A stretch of DNA of 64,000 nucleotides from an uncultured Lachnospiraceae bacterium (GCA_947632515.1 CANRPO010000016.1:1-64000), one strand, 5' to 3'. Shown: positions 18,123 to 27,224, counted from the first letter of the stretch. Notes: generated by a model not told the origin, from the sequence alone. Translations and numbers: made by a program.

Positions 18123-18168
18123 ATCGTAGTATCAAATTGGCGATATGTCAATATTTAATTCGCCAATT
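18123..18168 (-). promoter_or_regulatory. Kinase-cluster promoter with inverted-repeat operator
   Basis: On the minus strand TTGACA (18151-18146), 17 nt, TACGAT (18128-18123). An inverted repeat brackets the -35 box: AATTGGCGA (18135-18143) and TCGCCAATT (18160-18168), nine perfect base pairs with centres about 25 bp apart. A smaller palindrome ATATTGGTAATAT lies just downstream of the -10 box. The divergent XRE gene at 18223 is the natural candidate to bind here and so to control both directions; this is inference. Confidence 0.7.
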
Positions 18169-18222
18169 CGGAGATAATAAATGTACCGTTCCGGCAATAT
18201 AATAGATGCATGGAGGTGCGCC

Positions 18223-18570
18223 ATGCGACTGAAGGAAATTCGTTTAAAAAAGGGTTATACACAAAAGAATGTCGCAGATTACCTACAAGTTTCAGTCAAC
18301 GTGTATTCAAGATATGAATTGGAAAAACGACAGCCCAGTATTGACAGCCTCATGAAAATGGCAGACTTCTTTGACGTGTCGATCGATTATATGCTGGGAG
18401 TGTCAGATTACCCGTTTCGGACGGTACACCGTGACGGACTTTCGGACTATGAGACGGAACTGCTCATCGCCGCACAAGAATCAGACAGGCGGGCAAAAAA
18501 CGACGCGCTGACCATATTGAGATCCCATCGCACGGAAAAAGAGACTGAAACAGAATATGACAAAGAATAA
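18223..18570 (+). CDS. XRE family transcriptional regulator
   Basis: A 115-residue regulator with a Cro/C1-type helix-turn-helix in residues 1-62 (LKEIRLKKGYTQKNVADYLQVSVNVYSRYELEKRQPS, then LMKMADFFDVSIDYMLG). The C-terminal part is short and charged with no known domain. ATG 18223 is preceded by GGAGGTG, so I reject the upstream ATG at 18181. It is divergent from the kinase cluster; an inverted repeat lies in the shared promoter region. Confidence 0.85.
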   Translation: MRLKEIRLKKGYTQKNVADYLQVSVNVYSRYELEKRQPSIDSLMKMADFFDVSIDYMLGVSDYPFRTVHRDGLSDYETELLIAAQESDRRAKNDALTILRSHRTEKETETEYDKE

Positions 18571-18614
18571 TATAAAACTTATTGATGCGAAACCGGGGCA
18601 GCCAGCGCCTCCGT

Positions 18615-18706
18615 GCTGTCCTCACAGACCCGCTCCATCCGGTTCAGCGCCCAGGAGAGATTGACCGCCGTGGGTCTGGCGGAGTTCAGATAGTCCTTAT
18701 ACGCGC
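18615..18706 (-). pseudogene. 92-bp duplicated fragment of mtnA
   Basis: This segment matches 10221-10312 inside mtnA base for base except three differences. It corresponds to about residues 90-120 of MtnA and has the same orientation. It has no start, no ribosome site and no continuation of mtnA on either side. It is therefore a partial duplication inserted between the XRE gene and the SdpI-like gene. The stop codon and last three codons of the SdpI-like gene lie inside the fragment. Confidence 0.85.
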
Positions 18707-19074
18707 CGATCATTGTCAGGGAACTTTTTCTTCAGCGCGCTTTCCGTCGGCAGGACGGAAACGACCATCACGACACACTGTACGGTGCAGAGCGCCGCGC
18801 CGAACCAGCCGATTGTCTCCTGTGAACTGCGGTAAAACGGAAGATGCACAAGCGCGGACAGCCCCAGCATGATCCACCCGATCTTCCACCACAGACGCCC
18901 GCAGTATTCCTGCGCAAATCGCCAGGTATCCGCGTTCCGCATGGAGCGTTTCGTCCGATAGCCATATACCATATTGGCGCTCCCGGGCGGATGTTTCCAC
19001 AGCATTCTTCCACAGGCAATCATCAGAAACGGGATCAGCATGTCGCAGGCAAACATAAACCACCAGAATCTCAT
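18697..19074 (-). CDS. SdpI/YhfL-like small membrane protein
   Basis: A 125-residue protein with three predicted membrane helices: residues about 3-23, 55-75 and 85-105. The segment [20 protein letters not shown] between the first and second helix is the signature of SdpI-family proteins, which are related to the immunity protein against the SdpC toxin. In this family many members have unknown roles. ATG 19074 has AAGGAGG at 9 nt. The C-terminus (DNDRRV) ends inside the duplicated mtnA scrap, so the original end of the gene may have been replaced. Confidence 0.75.
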   Translation of the reverse strand: MRFWWFMFACDMLIPFLMIACGRMLWKHPPGSANMVYGYRTKRSMRNADTWRFAQEYCGRLWWKIGWIMLGLSALVHLPFYRSSQETIGWFGAALCTVQCVVMVVSVLPTESALKKKFPDNDRRV

Positions 19075-19149
19075 ATGCCGCATTCCTCCTTGTCATCCGA
19101 TCAGTTCCTTTATCACCGCTTGCCATATCACCGGCCGTTCTCCCGCTCC

Positions 19150-20664
19150 CTAGCACAGCGGCGCAAAAATCCGCAGTACGCCGTCCACGACCCACTTGCC
19201 GAACCCTGTGCCGATGTTGGCAAGCGTCCGCTCTCTGCACTTTTCCAGCGTTTTCTCATAGTCCGCTTTCAGCGCGCCCAACAGGGAGGCGCGGTAGAAG
19301 ACAGAGTTGTTCTCAAAGTGCAGGAAAAGACTGCGGTAATCCAGATTGACCGTTCCCACTGTCCCCGCCACGTCGTCCACGACGCAGCCCTTGGCATGGA
19401 CGAACCCCGGCTCGTACTCGTAGATCTTCACACCCGCCTCCAGAAGTTCCGGATAGAAACTGCGCGACATGCGGTACACCAGTTTCTTGTCGGGAACGCC
19501 CGGCATGAGGATGCGGACGTCAACGCCCCGTCCGGCAGCGCGGACAAAAGCCTCCATCAGCGCGTCGCCCGGCATGAGGTAGGGCGTATAGAACCACGCA
19601 TAATCCTGCGCCTGAGATAATAATTCGATGTACAGTTCGTTGCTGACGGCGTCTGAGCGCAGCGGAGAGTCGTAGTAGCTTAAAACATAGCCGTCCTGTT
19701 TTTCCTCGCTTTGCGAAAGGACAGTCGCCGAAAGATACTCGTCCGGGATGCGATCTCCTGTAAATGCGTTCCAGAACTCCGCGAACATCCGCGTGAAATT
19801 CTGCACCGCAGCCCCGGTCAGCCGGAAACCGATGTCCTTCCAGTGCCCGAACTTTACCTTCTGATTAACATACTCGTCGGCCAGATTCACGCCGCCGCTG
19901 AAAGCCACCCTGCCGTCGATGATCAGCATTTTCCTGTGATCTCTGCAGTTCAGCGTCCCCTTGATGATGACAAGAGGATTGAAGGACTCGCACTTTATCC
20001 CTTTTTTCCTGAGTTCCCGCGCCGCCTCCTTGGAATAGGTGGAGATACTGCCCAGATCGTCGTACAGCACGCGCACATCCACGCCCGCAGCCGCCTTGCG
20101 CGCCAGAATCTCCACCATAGAGTCCCACATGCGGCCGTTCTCGATGATAAAATATTCCACAAAAATGAATTGTTCCGCCTTCTCCAACTCCGCCAGCATG
20201 ACGGGGAACATATCGTCCCCCAGCGGATAATAGTCCGCCTGCACATTCTCGTGCAGCAGAAATCCGGTCCTCTCCTGTATCCGGCGGAAGGTCTGGGAAA
20301 GCCGCCTGTTATCCGCCGCAAACTCTTCATAAAGTCCCTCCGTTTCGTCCGGAGCGGGCGGCAGAGGTTCCGCGGCGTCCAGTTTCCTCTCGAGCGGCCT
20401 TATGGTCCGCTTGTTGCCGAAGATCAGATACAGCAGCGCCCCCGCCAGCGGAAAGGTCAGGATCACGAGCAGCCACAGGATCTTGTAGGTGCTCTCCTCC
20501 CGCTTGGTGATCAGGTACAGCACGAACAGGCATGCCAAGATCGACAGGGCCAGGTTGATCGCCGGCGCCCATGGCGCAAGCCATTTAAACAAAACATACA
20601 GCCACGCAAACTGCAGCAGGACGGCAGGCAGCACCGTCAAAACACGTCGTATGATCTTATTCAT
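19150..20664 (-). CDS. cls: Cardiolipin synthase
   Basis: A 504-residue membrane phospholipase-D-family enzyme that joins two phosphatidylglycerols into cardiolipin. Two N-terminal membrane helices (residues about 8-30 and 35-85, with a short loop) are followed by two HxKxxxxD catalytic motifs: CRDHRKMLIIDG near residue 245 and FVHAKGCVVDD near residue 425. The length and layout match bacterial Cls of Bacillus/Clostridium type. It stands alone between the SdpI-like gene and the ABC permease pair. Confidence 0.95.
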   Translation of the reverse strand: MNKIIRRVLTVLPAVLLQFAWLYVLFKWLAPWAPAINLALSILACLFVLYLITKREESTYKILWLLVILTFPLAGALLYLIFGNKRTIRPLERKLDAAEPLPPAPDETEGLYEEFAADNRRLSQTFRRIQERTGFLLHENVQADYYPLGDDMFPVMLAELEKAEQFIFVEYFIIENGRMWDSMVEILARKAAAGVDVRVLYDDLGSISTYSKEAARELRKKGIKCESFNPLVIIKGTLNCRDHRKMLIIDGRVAFSGGVNLADEYVNQKVKFGHWKDIGFRLTGAAVQNFTRMFAEFWNAFTGDRIPDEYLSATVLSQSEEKQDGYVLSYYDSPLRSDAVSNELYIELLSQAQDYAWFYTPYLMPGDALMEAFVRAAGRGVDVRILMPGVPDKKLVYRMSRSFYPELLEAGVKIYEYEPGFVHAKGCVVDDVAGTVGTVNLDYRSLFLHFENNSVFYRASLLGALKADYEKTLEKCRERTLANIGTGFGKWVVDGVLRIFAPLC

Positions 20665-20750
20665 AAAAATCTCCTCTTTCTTTCGTTTCTCCTGTCACTT
20701 CGCCCGCGTCCGCGCATGCGGGCCGCTTTTCCCAAGATGCGGCTCTTTCC

Positions 20751-21890
20751 TCACATCCTCAGATAATACGTCGCCGGAAACAATTTTTCCAACACCGCAA
20801 AGACGGGCGCATACGCCGCCAGCCTGACGAATACGGGAGAGCATACAAGACAGCCCAGCGACAGGAGCGGAATCGCCGCCGCCATCGTCTCCCGCCGCCG
20901 CAAGAATGCCCCCAGCGCCAGACAGTACAACACCACGATCAGCTGATAGGCGGCGAGCCGCCCAAGCTCGCGCGCCCAAACTCTCACGCCCCATGCGCCG
21001 AGCAGCCCTCCAAGGGAAAAATCTCCGTCCGTCATGCGCACACCGTCCGACAGCCACAGGCAGATCAGTACCGCCACAGAGATAAACAGCGTCGGCAGCC
21101 ATATATCGACTATATAAGTCAATATATTGGGAGCCATGCGCAGGAATCTTTTCTCCTGTATGTCTCTGTCATATTCCAGCATACCGCACATGCCGCCGAT
21201 GAAAATAATGACCGCGAATACCCCTTTTACGGGGAAAACAGCCATGTCATTTATGTCAGCCGCGTCATCGGTTTGCTGACTTGACCGGTCATCATACAGA
21301 TAGCGAAAACGGAACGTACTTGCGTCTGTCAGATGCGTCTCGTAGGCGTCCATCGCAAATTCCGCGATTTCCGGCGATACAGTTTCCATATATTCCGCAT
21401 AACGCTGTTCGGAATATTGCTGAAAGACCACTTGCGCAATGCGCTCTTTCGCTATGCCCGTGATGCTGCTCGACGGCGTCTCATAGACCGTGACACACTT
21501 TCGCCAGTCCTTCTCCATAACCCGCTCCGCCAGATCAGCGGGAAGGACGAATCCACAGTCCGCCTCGCCGCGCAGAACAAGCCTCACTGTCCGGGCCGCA
21601 TCCGTGCAGAACACATAGCGAAGCACACTGTCCTGTTCCTGCCGCTCCATCCCCTCCACGATCTGTTCCGCCCACGGGCCGTCCTCCACACAGACCGCCG
21701 CCACCGCGCCGCGCTCTCCCTGCTCCATCACGCTGACCGCATAGCCGAGAATCGGGATCAGCGCGAGCAGTCCCACGAAGGCTGGCTGCCGCCACAATCT
21801 TTTGGCGAGAAGCCGCAGCCAGACACTATACTGTTTCCATAGCGGAAACACGGTTCCGCCCTTCTGACGATCTCCTGCATCGTTTTTCAC
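20751..21890 (-). CDS. ABC-2 type transporter permease
   Basis: A 379-residue ABC-2 permease. One N-terminal membrane helix (residues about 36-56) is followed by a large extracellular domain of about 160 residues and five C-terminal helices beginning near FPVKGVFAVIIFIGGMCGML. This is the layout of the YhgE/ABC-2 subfamily. It follows another permease gene by 55 bp, so the two probably form a heterodimer served by the ATPase at 25215-25985. The substrate is unknown; export of a peptide or lipid is typical for the family. Confidence 0.82.
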   Translation of the reverse strand: MKNDAGDRQKGGTVFPLWKQYSVWLRLLAKRLWRQPAFVGLLALIPILGYAVSVMEQGERGAVAAVCVEDGPWAEQIVEGMERQEQDSVLRYVFCTDAARTVRLVLRGEADCGFVLPADLAERVMEKDWRKCVTVYETPSSSITGIAKERIAQVVFQQYSEQRYAEYMETVSPEIAEFAMDAYETHLTDASTFRFRYLYDDRSSQQTDDAADINDMAVFPVKGVFAVIIFIGGMCGMLEYDRDIQEKRFLRMAPNILTYIVDIWLPTLFISVAVLICLWLSDGVRMTDGDFSLGGLLGAWGVRVWARELGRLAAYQLIVVLYCLALGAFLRRRETMAAAIPLLSLGCLVCSPVFVRLAAYAPVFAVLEKLFPATYYLRM

Positions 21891-21945
21891 ACTTCTCTCC
21901 TGCCAAACCTCCCGTACAAGGCTGAAACCGGAACCTCCCGAGGTC

Positions 21946-23205
21946 TTATCCGAAACGGCGGGATCTGAAACGCTCCGTCAAACAGGCCGCCATGCCAAAC
22001 GCCGCCGCGTAGAGACACAGTCCCACAGCGCATCTCCCCATCCCTGCGCCGGACCCCGCAAGCAGACCGCCGCACGCGCGAATCATGCAGGCAGTGGGAA
22101 GTACGTCGCCCACCGCCCCCATTGTCTGGGGCAAAAGCGCGGAAGGCACAAATCCGCCTGACAGATAGACCATACCTACCGAGAGCAAAAAAACGAGAAG
22201 GATACTGCCTGTCCTGCTCCCGGCTAAATTGTAGATCATGCATTGAAACGCTGTCACCGCCGCCAGCACGAGAAGGATCATGCCCGCGCGGACGCCCGCC
22301 GGAACACGGTTTCTGCCGCTCACAAGAATCTCCGCCAGCCGCCCTGTCAGATCGGGCGCTAACAGCGCGGCAACGCGCAGGACGAGCCATGCAAAGCCCG
22401 CAAGACAGAACAGATACAAAAATCCGCACAGCCATCTGCACATACTCTGCCACGATAGGCCGACGCCCTCTCCGGCAAGCTGTCTGCGAAATACGGCCGG
22501 CTCAGGCTGCATGACGGGATAGGCCGCCATGCCCGCAAGCAACAGAAAGAGGACCGCCCCCGCAGCCGCATAGTACTGCGCCGTGCTGAGCCGTCCTGTC
22601 GCCGACGCCGTCTCCTCATCGTACAGCGCAAGCCTGTCCGGAGCAAAAGCAAGATTGTAGCTGTCTATCTCCGTCTCCATGGCCGCCAGTTCTTCCTCGA
22701 GTCCGTACTGCGCCGCCGTATCCGCCGCACCGTAAATCTGCGCCTGCGCCACCCGCAAAAGTCCCGCGCCGGACTCTGTCAGTTCCCGAAAAAGCAGAGC
22801 CTCTATGCGGGCATCCTTCGGAAAGACAACGTCCACCGTGGGGTTTTGGCCGTTCATGATGCCCTCTACAAGCTCTTCCGGCAGCAGTACCAACGCCGCC
22901 AGTTCTCCGCCCTCCAGTTTCCTCATGCCTTCCTCCTCGGAAACTTGCACGAATCGACAGAGCTTTGCGGCGCTCTCCATATTTTCCACATAGGCGAGAG
23001 CCATACGGGTCATGCGGTTATCCCCGCGCACCACGATACCGATATCTGCGCCGACCGCCAGCGGCTCTTTGTCCATGGCCTTAACACCGCAAAAAGCGAC
23101 TCCGCCTATGAGAGCCATAAGCAAGACTGCCATAAGCAGCATACGCGGGAACATCTGCGCCGTCTTCTTCAGTTCTGCAAAAAGATACCGCATTCTACGT
23201 CTCAT
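21946..23205 (-). CDS. ABC-2 type transporter permease
   Basis: A 419-residue ABC-2 permease with one N-terminal helix (about residues 18-40), a large outer domain and five helices after about residue 210. It is very rich in Ala and Leu. It resembles its neighbour 20751-21890 in layout, which supports a heterodimeric channel. The preceding small gene ends 5 bp before its start. The ribosome site in front is weak, so translational coupling to the small gene is likely. Confidence 0.82.
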   Translation of the reverse strand: MRRRMRYLFAELKKTAQMFPRMLLMAVLLMALIGGVAFCGVKAMDKEPLAVGADIGIVVRGDNRMTRMALAYVENMESAAKLCRFVQVSEEEGMRKLEGGELAALVLLPEELVEGIMNGQNPTVDVVFPKDARIEALLFRELTESGAGLLRVAQAQIYGAADTAAQYGLEEELAAMETEIDSYNLAFAPDRLALYDEETASATGRLSTAQYYAAAGAVLFLLLAGMAAYPVMQPEPAVFRRQLAGEGVGLSWQSMCRWLCGFLYLFCLAGFAWLVLRVAALLAPDLTGRLAEILVSGRNRVPAGVRAGMILLVLAAVTAFQCMIYNLAGSRTGSILLVFLLSVGMVYLSGGFVPSALLPQTMGAVGDVLPTACMIRACGGLLAGSGAGMGRCAVGLCLYAAAFGMAACLTERFRSRRFG

Positions 23206-23210
23206 GTACG

Positions 23211-23441
23211 CTACGCTCTTCGGTCAGGCTCGCCCGCGCTGATGTCCGTGTACATGTCGAGCAGACCCACCGTCTCCGAGGCGGGTCTGCCGTACATTTG
23301 ACAGCACTTGTGAGACACCGTTTTGCGCTGTTCCTCGTTCTCGTCAAAATTCACGCTCATGCGATACACGCCCTGTGAGGATTCCGAATCCAAATGCCGC
23401 ATGACTTCCTCGATCATGGCGTCCTGTTCCGCGTCACTCAT
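23211..23441 (-). CDS. Small hypothetical protein
   Basis: A 76-residue soluble acidic protein that I do not recognise. It contains KCCQMYGRPASET in its second half. The start ATG 23441 has GGGGAGCAGG upstream; the longer frame has no ribosome site. It is the first gene of the permease unit, separated from the next start by 5 bp. It could be a regulatory or accessory peptide of the transporter. Confidence 0.6.
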   Translation of the reverse strand: MSDAEQDAMIEEVMRHLDSESSQGVYRMSVNFDENEEQRKTVSHKCCQMYGRPASETVGLLDMYTDISAGEPDRRA

Positions 23442-23520
23442 CCTGCTCCCCTCTTTTCGTACCGTCTGCGCATCATCCCGCAACTTCTCTCTGTGATGCC
23501 GCCGCTGTTTGGTTACGTTC

Positions 23521-23549
23521 ATTATACTGTCTGCCCCTCCATTTTTCAA
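23521..23549 (-). promoter_or_regulatory. Promoter for the small gene and the two permeases
   Basis: On the minus strand TTGAAA (23549-23544), 17 nt, TATAAT (23526-23521), about 80 nt before the start at 23441. Confidence 0.7.
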
Positions 23550-23625
23550 GCCGTTTCAGGCTGAATGCCGCACCAAAGAGGGGCCGTTTGTGAGAAATTT
23601 CAGTTCCGTTCCATGTATAAATGTT

Positions 23626-25170
23626 TCAGTTCCAAATAGAGTCGCTCTCCGTGAACAGGCTGCCGTACTTATCCTCGATCTGCAATAGGATGCCGTACCA
23701 ATCCGATTCCGACATCTCAAAAAAAGCCGTCTCAGGTCTGACGGAAGGATCGATCATCCCCCGCAGCGGCTCGATGTCAATGTCGCCCGTCAGCTTAAAG
23801 ATTTCCTCCCCATCCATATGAAACGTAAGATTGTCCAGATCGGCCTTTACGCTCTCGCCCGTCACATAGTCGTCCACATTGCCCTCCATGACAAGCTGCA
23901 CTTCCGTCTCCTCATCCTTCGCAGAACAGTCAAAATCAAACGTGTCCTTCAGCGCGTCGCATTCCCATAGGAGTTTCATCTTGACAAAGGGTTCGCCGTC
24001 CTCGTCCAGTTTCAGGTCCATATCCATCCTGTACAGCTCCTCGTCTGCAGCCTGTTTCGTCTGCCAGAGGACCTCTCGCTCCACACCGTCAACGCCGTGC
24101 GCCTTAAATTTCCCCTGTATCTTGTCGATGCTCCGCTCTTCTCCCAGGAAGAAGATCTCCGCCTCAAGCCCGGCTCCGCCGTCCAGCATCGCCACAGGAT
24201 CTTCCAGCACAATACTCTCGATGCGGTTATTCTTATCGATCTCGAACAGGAGGCTCACATCGGAGAGGATCAGTTTCTGATACTCTTTCCACATCTCCGG
24301 CTCTTCTTTTGCCCCTGTCATCTCCCCGTAATTCTCCATCACACTTTTGAGCAGCCTGTCACTCTCCTTCTGCGGAAAAGTCACGCGGTACAGTCCGGTC
24401 TCCACCTTTTCCATGGTCATGGCCTCCCGGCACGCATTCAACTCTCCCTCGATCCTGTCCGTCACCGACGACCAGTTCCTCCACTCCCGCAGGGAAATCC
24501 TCTCATCGTCATCCGGGAAAAGATTGATGGAGAAATCCGCCGCGTCGCTGGGATAGCCCCCGGCCAGAATAGAATCATTGTACTGGCTCACCACATTCTC
24601 GTTCTCGATATACATGTCCTCCAGGAAAAGCTCAGGGACAGAAAAGCAGAGCACTTCATCATCCGCATAGAGATTCAGGTGTGCAAAATCATAGTTCATC
24701 AGGCTCAGGCTTGTCTCCGAGCTCATTTCCTTCGCCTGCATGTCTTTGTTAAGATCCGTGTCGATGCCCAAGGTCGTCTCGCCCACGAACGGAACGTCCA
24801 CCGTAAAATCCAGCGCCGTCTCCACATGGCTGCCCTCCTCCTGCATCATTGCCGCGATGTCGCTCATGCCAATCTTCTCCGCCAGAGGATTTCGGCTCTC
24901 CCCGATCTCTCGGGCGAGATTCATCATACCCTTGCCGATCCTGTAGGCGGGTGTGCTGCGATAATATGCCAGAGCGCCTATGCCCACACCGATTAGGACG
25001 ATCAAGACGCAGGCGGCGCCGATGGCGACCTTCTTTCCAACGCCCCTGTTCTTTCGCGGATCGTAGGGCTGTATCGGAGGAGCGCCGAAATACCCCTGCG
25101 TTTGATACCCCTGCTGCTGATAGGGATTGTGATTGTAGGGATCGTTATTGTTCTGATTCATGCCGTCCAT
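23626..25170 (-). CDS. Membrane-anchored extracellular protein of the ABC cluster
   Basis: A 514-residue protein. Residues 1-45 are a cytoplasmic Asn/Gln/Pro/Tyr-rich stretch (NPYQQQGYQTQGYFG), followed by one membrane helix at about 48-70 and a large acidic outer domain of mostly beta prediction. I do not recognise a named family. It lies between the ATPase and the permease genes in the same orientation, so it may be the extracellular sensor or substrate-binding component of this ABC system. The poorly ordered N-terminus resembles those of other Lachnospiraceae membrane proteins of unknown role. Confidence 0.65.
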   Translation of the reverse strand: MDGMNQNNNDPYNHNPYQQQGYQTQGYFGAPPIQPYDPRKNRGVGKKVAIGAACVLIVLIGVGIGALAYYRSTPAYRIGKGMMNLAREIGESRNPLAEKIGMSDIAAMMQEEGSHVETALDFTVDVPFVGETTLGIDTDLNKDMQAKEMSSETSLSLMNYDFAHLNLYADDEVLCFSVPELFLEDMYIENENVVSQYNDSILAGGYPSDAADFSINLFPDDDERISLREWRNWSSVTDRIEGELNACREAMTMEKVETGLYRVTFPQKESDRLLKSVMENYGEMTGAKEEPEMWKEYQKLILSDVSLLFEIDKNNRIESIVLEDPVAMLDGGAGLEAEIFFLGEERSIDKIQGKFKAHGVDGVEREVLWQTKQAADEELYRMDMDLKLDEDGEPFVKMKLLWECDALKDTFDFDCSAKDEETEVQLVMEGNVDDYVTGESVKADLDNLTFHMDGEEIFKLTGDIDIEPLRGMIDPSVRPETAFFEMSESDWYGILLQIEDKYGSLFTESDSIWN

Positions 25171-25214
25171 GTCTTCCCCTCATTCTTTCCTTTTATCTCA
25201 GTATTCCCATGTCT

Positions 25215-25985
25215 CTAAAACAGCCGCGCCAGCTCTCTGCCCCGCAGCCGATTGTCAGCTTGCTCTAATACGCCGTTTTTCATAACGTAGATCCTGCCGC
25301 ACAAGGACAGTTCGCTCTCTTCGTGCGTCGTTATGACCACTGTGCCCCCGTGTGCCAGATAGGTCTGCAAATAACTGCGTATGTCTTCCTTGCAGACCAG
25401 ATCAAGCGCCGCGCCCGGTTCGTCCAACAGGAGGATCGGCGGCCTTCCCGCCATTGCGATCCCAATGCTGACACGCTTTTTCATACCCCCTGAGAGCGCA
25501 TCCGCCCGCTTGTCACAGAATGCGCCGATCCCCATAAGGCTCAAAAAGCCCGTCTCCAATTCCTGTTTCAGGGACCTCTTATCCGGATACCACAGGCGCA
25601 GATTGTCGTAGACGGTAAGTTCAGGGATCAGCGGATTCTCCTGCGGCACATAGCCTGTCATCCTCCGGATCACTTCACGGTCACAGCGCATTCCGCCGGC
25701 CCCGCGCCTTGCCGCATCAGCCGCGCCTCTCTTGTTGACCAAATCGGTCATGCCCTTCATCCTTTTCCGAGTGCACCCCCACGCCACTTGGCCACCATAT
25801 ACGACCATGCCGCTTTTCGGTTTCAGCGTGCCCGCCAGAATGGACAGCAGCGTGGATTTTCCGCAGCCGTTGGCACCCACGATGCCGACGCACTCGCCCC
25901 GCGCCGCCGTAAACGACGCGCCCTTCAGGATCCGCCTCCTGCCGTATGAACTTACAATTCCCGTCGCCGTGATCATGTTCTCCAT
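25215..25985 (-). CDS. ABC transporter ATP-binding protein
   Basis: A 256-residue ABC ATPase. Walker A GANGCGKST (37-45), Q-loop VPQENP (Q115), signature LSGGMKKR (164-171), Walker B ILLLDEP (184-190) and the H-loop TTHEESE are all present. Between Walker A and the Q-loop there is an extra basic stretch of about 35 residues (about 71-105, KRMKGMTDLVNKRGAADAAR) not found in usual ABC-2 ATPases. It is the first gene of the transporter group and should energise the permeases at 20751-23205. Confidence 0.9.
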   Translation of the reverse strand: MENMITATGIVSSYGRRRILKGASFTAARGECVGIVGANGCGKSTLLSILAGTLKPKSGMVVYGGQVAWGCTRKRMKGMTDLVNKRGAADAARRGAGGMRCDREVIRRMTGYVPQENPLIPELTVYDNLRLWYPDKRSLKQELETGFLSLMGIGAFCDKRADALSGGMKKRVSIGIAMAGRPPILLLDEPGAALDLVCKEDIRSYLQTYLAHGGTVVITTHEESELSLCGRIYVMKNGVLEQADNRLRGRELARLF

Positions 25986-26011
25986 GTTCCTATAGTAACA
26001 TAGATCGATAT

Positions 26012-26048
26012 AAAAAGAAACGCCAAAGCATGATAACTTTAGCGTTTC
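26012..26048 (-). terminator. Terminator of the butyrate operon
   Basis: On the minus strand GAAACGCTAAAG (26048-26037) pairs with CTTTGGCGTTTC (26028-26017), 12 bp with one G-U pair and an 8-nt loop, followed by TTTTTA. It lies 66 bp after the etfA stop. Confidence 0.85.
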
Positions 26049-26113
26049 CCTGACATTCCTTTTCCGGTCGTATACGGCGGTCCGTTTTATCCGTACAGCC
26101 GTCTGCGTCTGTC

Positions 26114-27160
26114 TTACTTCGCCGCAGCGATCTCCGCCTTGAGCGCCTCCGTCAGCTTGGGAACGATCTTGTTCAGGTCGCCTACCACGCCATAGTCGGC
26201 CACGTCAAAGATGGGAGCGTCCGCATCCTTGTTGATCGCAATGATGATGTCGGACTCCTCCATACCCGCTACGTGCTGGATCGCGCCGGAGATACCGATC
26301 GCGAAATAGAGATTCGGGCGAACCGTCTTACCGGTCTGACCCACCTGCAGATCCTTGGGTTTCCAGCCGGAATCCACTACCGCGCGGGAACAGCTCACCG
26401 TACCGCCGAGCACTTCCGCCAGATCCTCCAGGATCTTGAAATTCTCCGGGCTGCCGACGCCGCGGCCTCCGGACACGAGGATCTTGGCGTCCATGATGTC
26501 CACCGTCTCTGTGACGGCCTTCACAATGTCCAGGATCTCCACATATTTGTTGTCCGGCGTGAAACCGGGATTGAACTCCTCCACAACGGCCTTCGCGCCC
26601 TTGATCGGCTCGATCTTCTGCATAACGCCCGCGCGGACCGTGGCCATCTGCGGACGGTTGTAGGGACATGCGATGGTCGCTATCGTGTTGCCGCCGAATG
26701 CCGGACGCGTCATCAAGAGCTGGTTATGTAACTGCTCCTGCCCCGGAACCGCCTGCAGCGGGAAGTCGCCGATCTCCAGAACAGTACAGTCAGCCGTCAG
26801 ACCCGTAGCGACCCTCGCGGACACTCTCGGGCCCAGATCGCGGCCGATCGCCGTAGCGCCCACCAGCATGATCTCGGGTTTGTACTTGTTGATGACGGAG
26901 GCCAGCGCATGTGCGTAAGGCTCCGTTCTGTAATCCTTCAGTTCGGGGTCGTCAACCACGATCACCTTGTCCGCGCCGTACTCCGCGAGCTGGTCCGCCA
27001 GCCCTTTGACGCCGGAGCCTACCAATACCGCGGTCACTTCCGTATTTAAATCTTTCGCGAGGTCTTTTGCCTTGCCAAGTAACTCGAATGCGATGCTGCT
27101 GATCTCATTGTCAACCTGCTGCGCAAAGACGTATACTCCCTTGTATTCTTCTAAATTCAT
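26114..27160 (-). CDS. etfA: Electron transfer flavoprotein, alpha subunit
   Basis: A 348-residue alpha subunit of the flavoprotein that passes electrons to butyryl-CoA dehydrogenase. The C-terminal FAD-binding region is clear: SGGRGVGSPENF, VVDSGWKPKDLQVGQTGK, GISGAIQHVAGM and NKDADAPIFDVADYG. With EtfB and Bcd of this operon it should form the electron-bifurcating complex that couples crotonyl-CoA reduction to ferredoxin reduction by NADH. ATG 27160 follows GAGGT; a start four codons upstream overlaps that site. Last gene of the operon. Confidence 0.96.
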   Translation of the reverse strand: MNLEEYKGVYVFAQQVDNEISSIAFELLGKAKDLAKDLNTEVTAVLVGSGVKGLADQLAEYGADKVIVVDDPELKDYRTEPYAHALASVINKYKPEIMLVGATAIGRDLGPRVSARVATGLTADCTVLEIGDFPLQAVPGQEQLHNQLLMTRPAFGGNTIATIACPYNRPQMATVRAGVMQKIEPIKGAKAVVEEFNPGFTPDNKYVEILDIVKAVTETVDIMDAKILVSGGRGVGSPENFKILEDLAEVLGGTVSCSRAVVDSGWKPKDLQVGQTGKTVRPNLYFAIGISGAIQHVAGMEESDIIIAINKDADAPIFDVADYGVVGDLNKIVPKLTEALKAEIAAAK

Positions 27161-27224
27161 TTTATACCTCATTTCTGCGCACTCTTTTGCGCCTGAATAT
27201 AATAAATATTTGTCGGCAATATGT

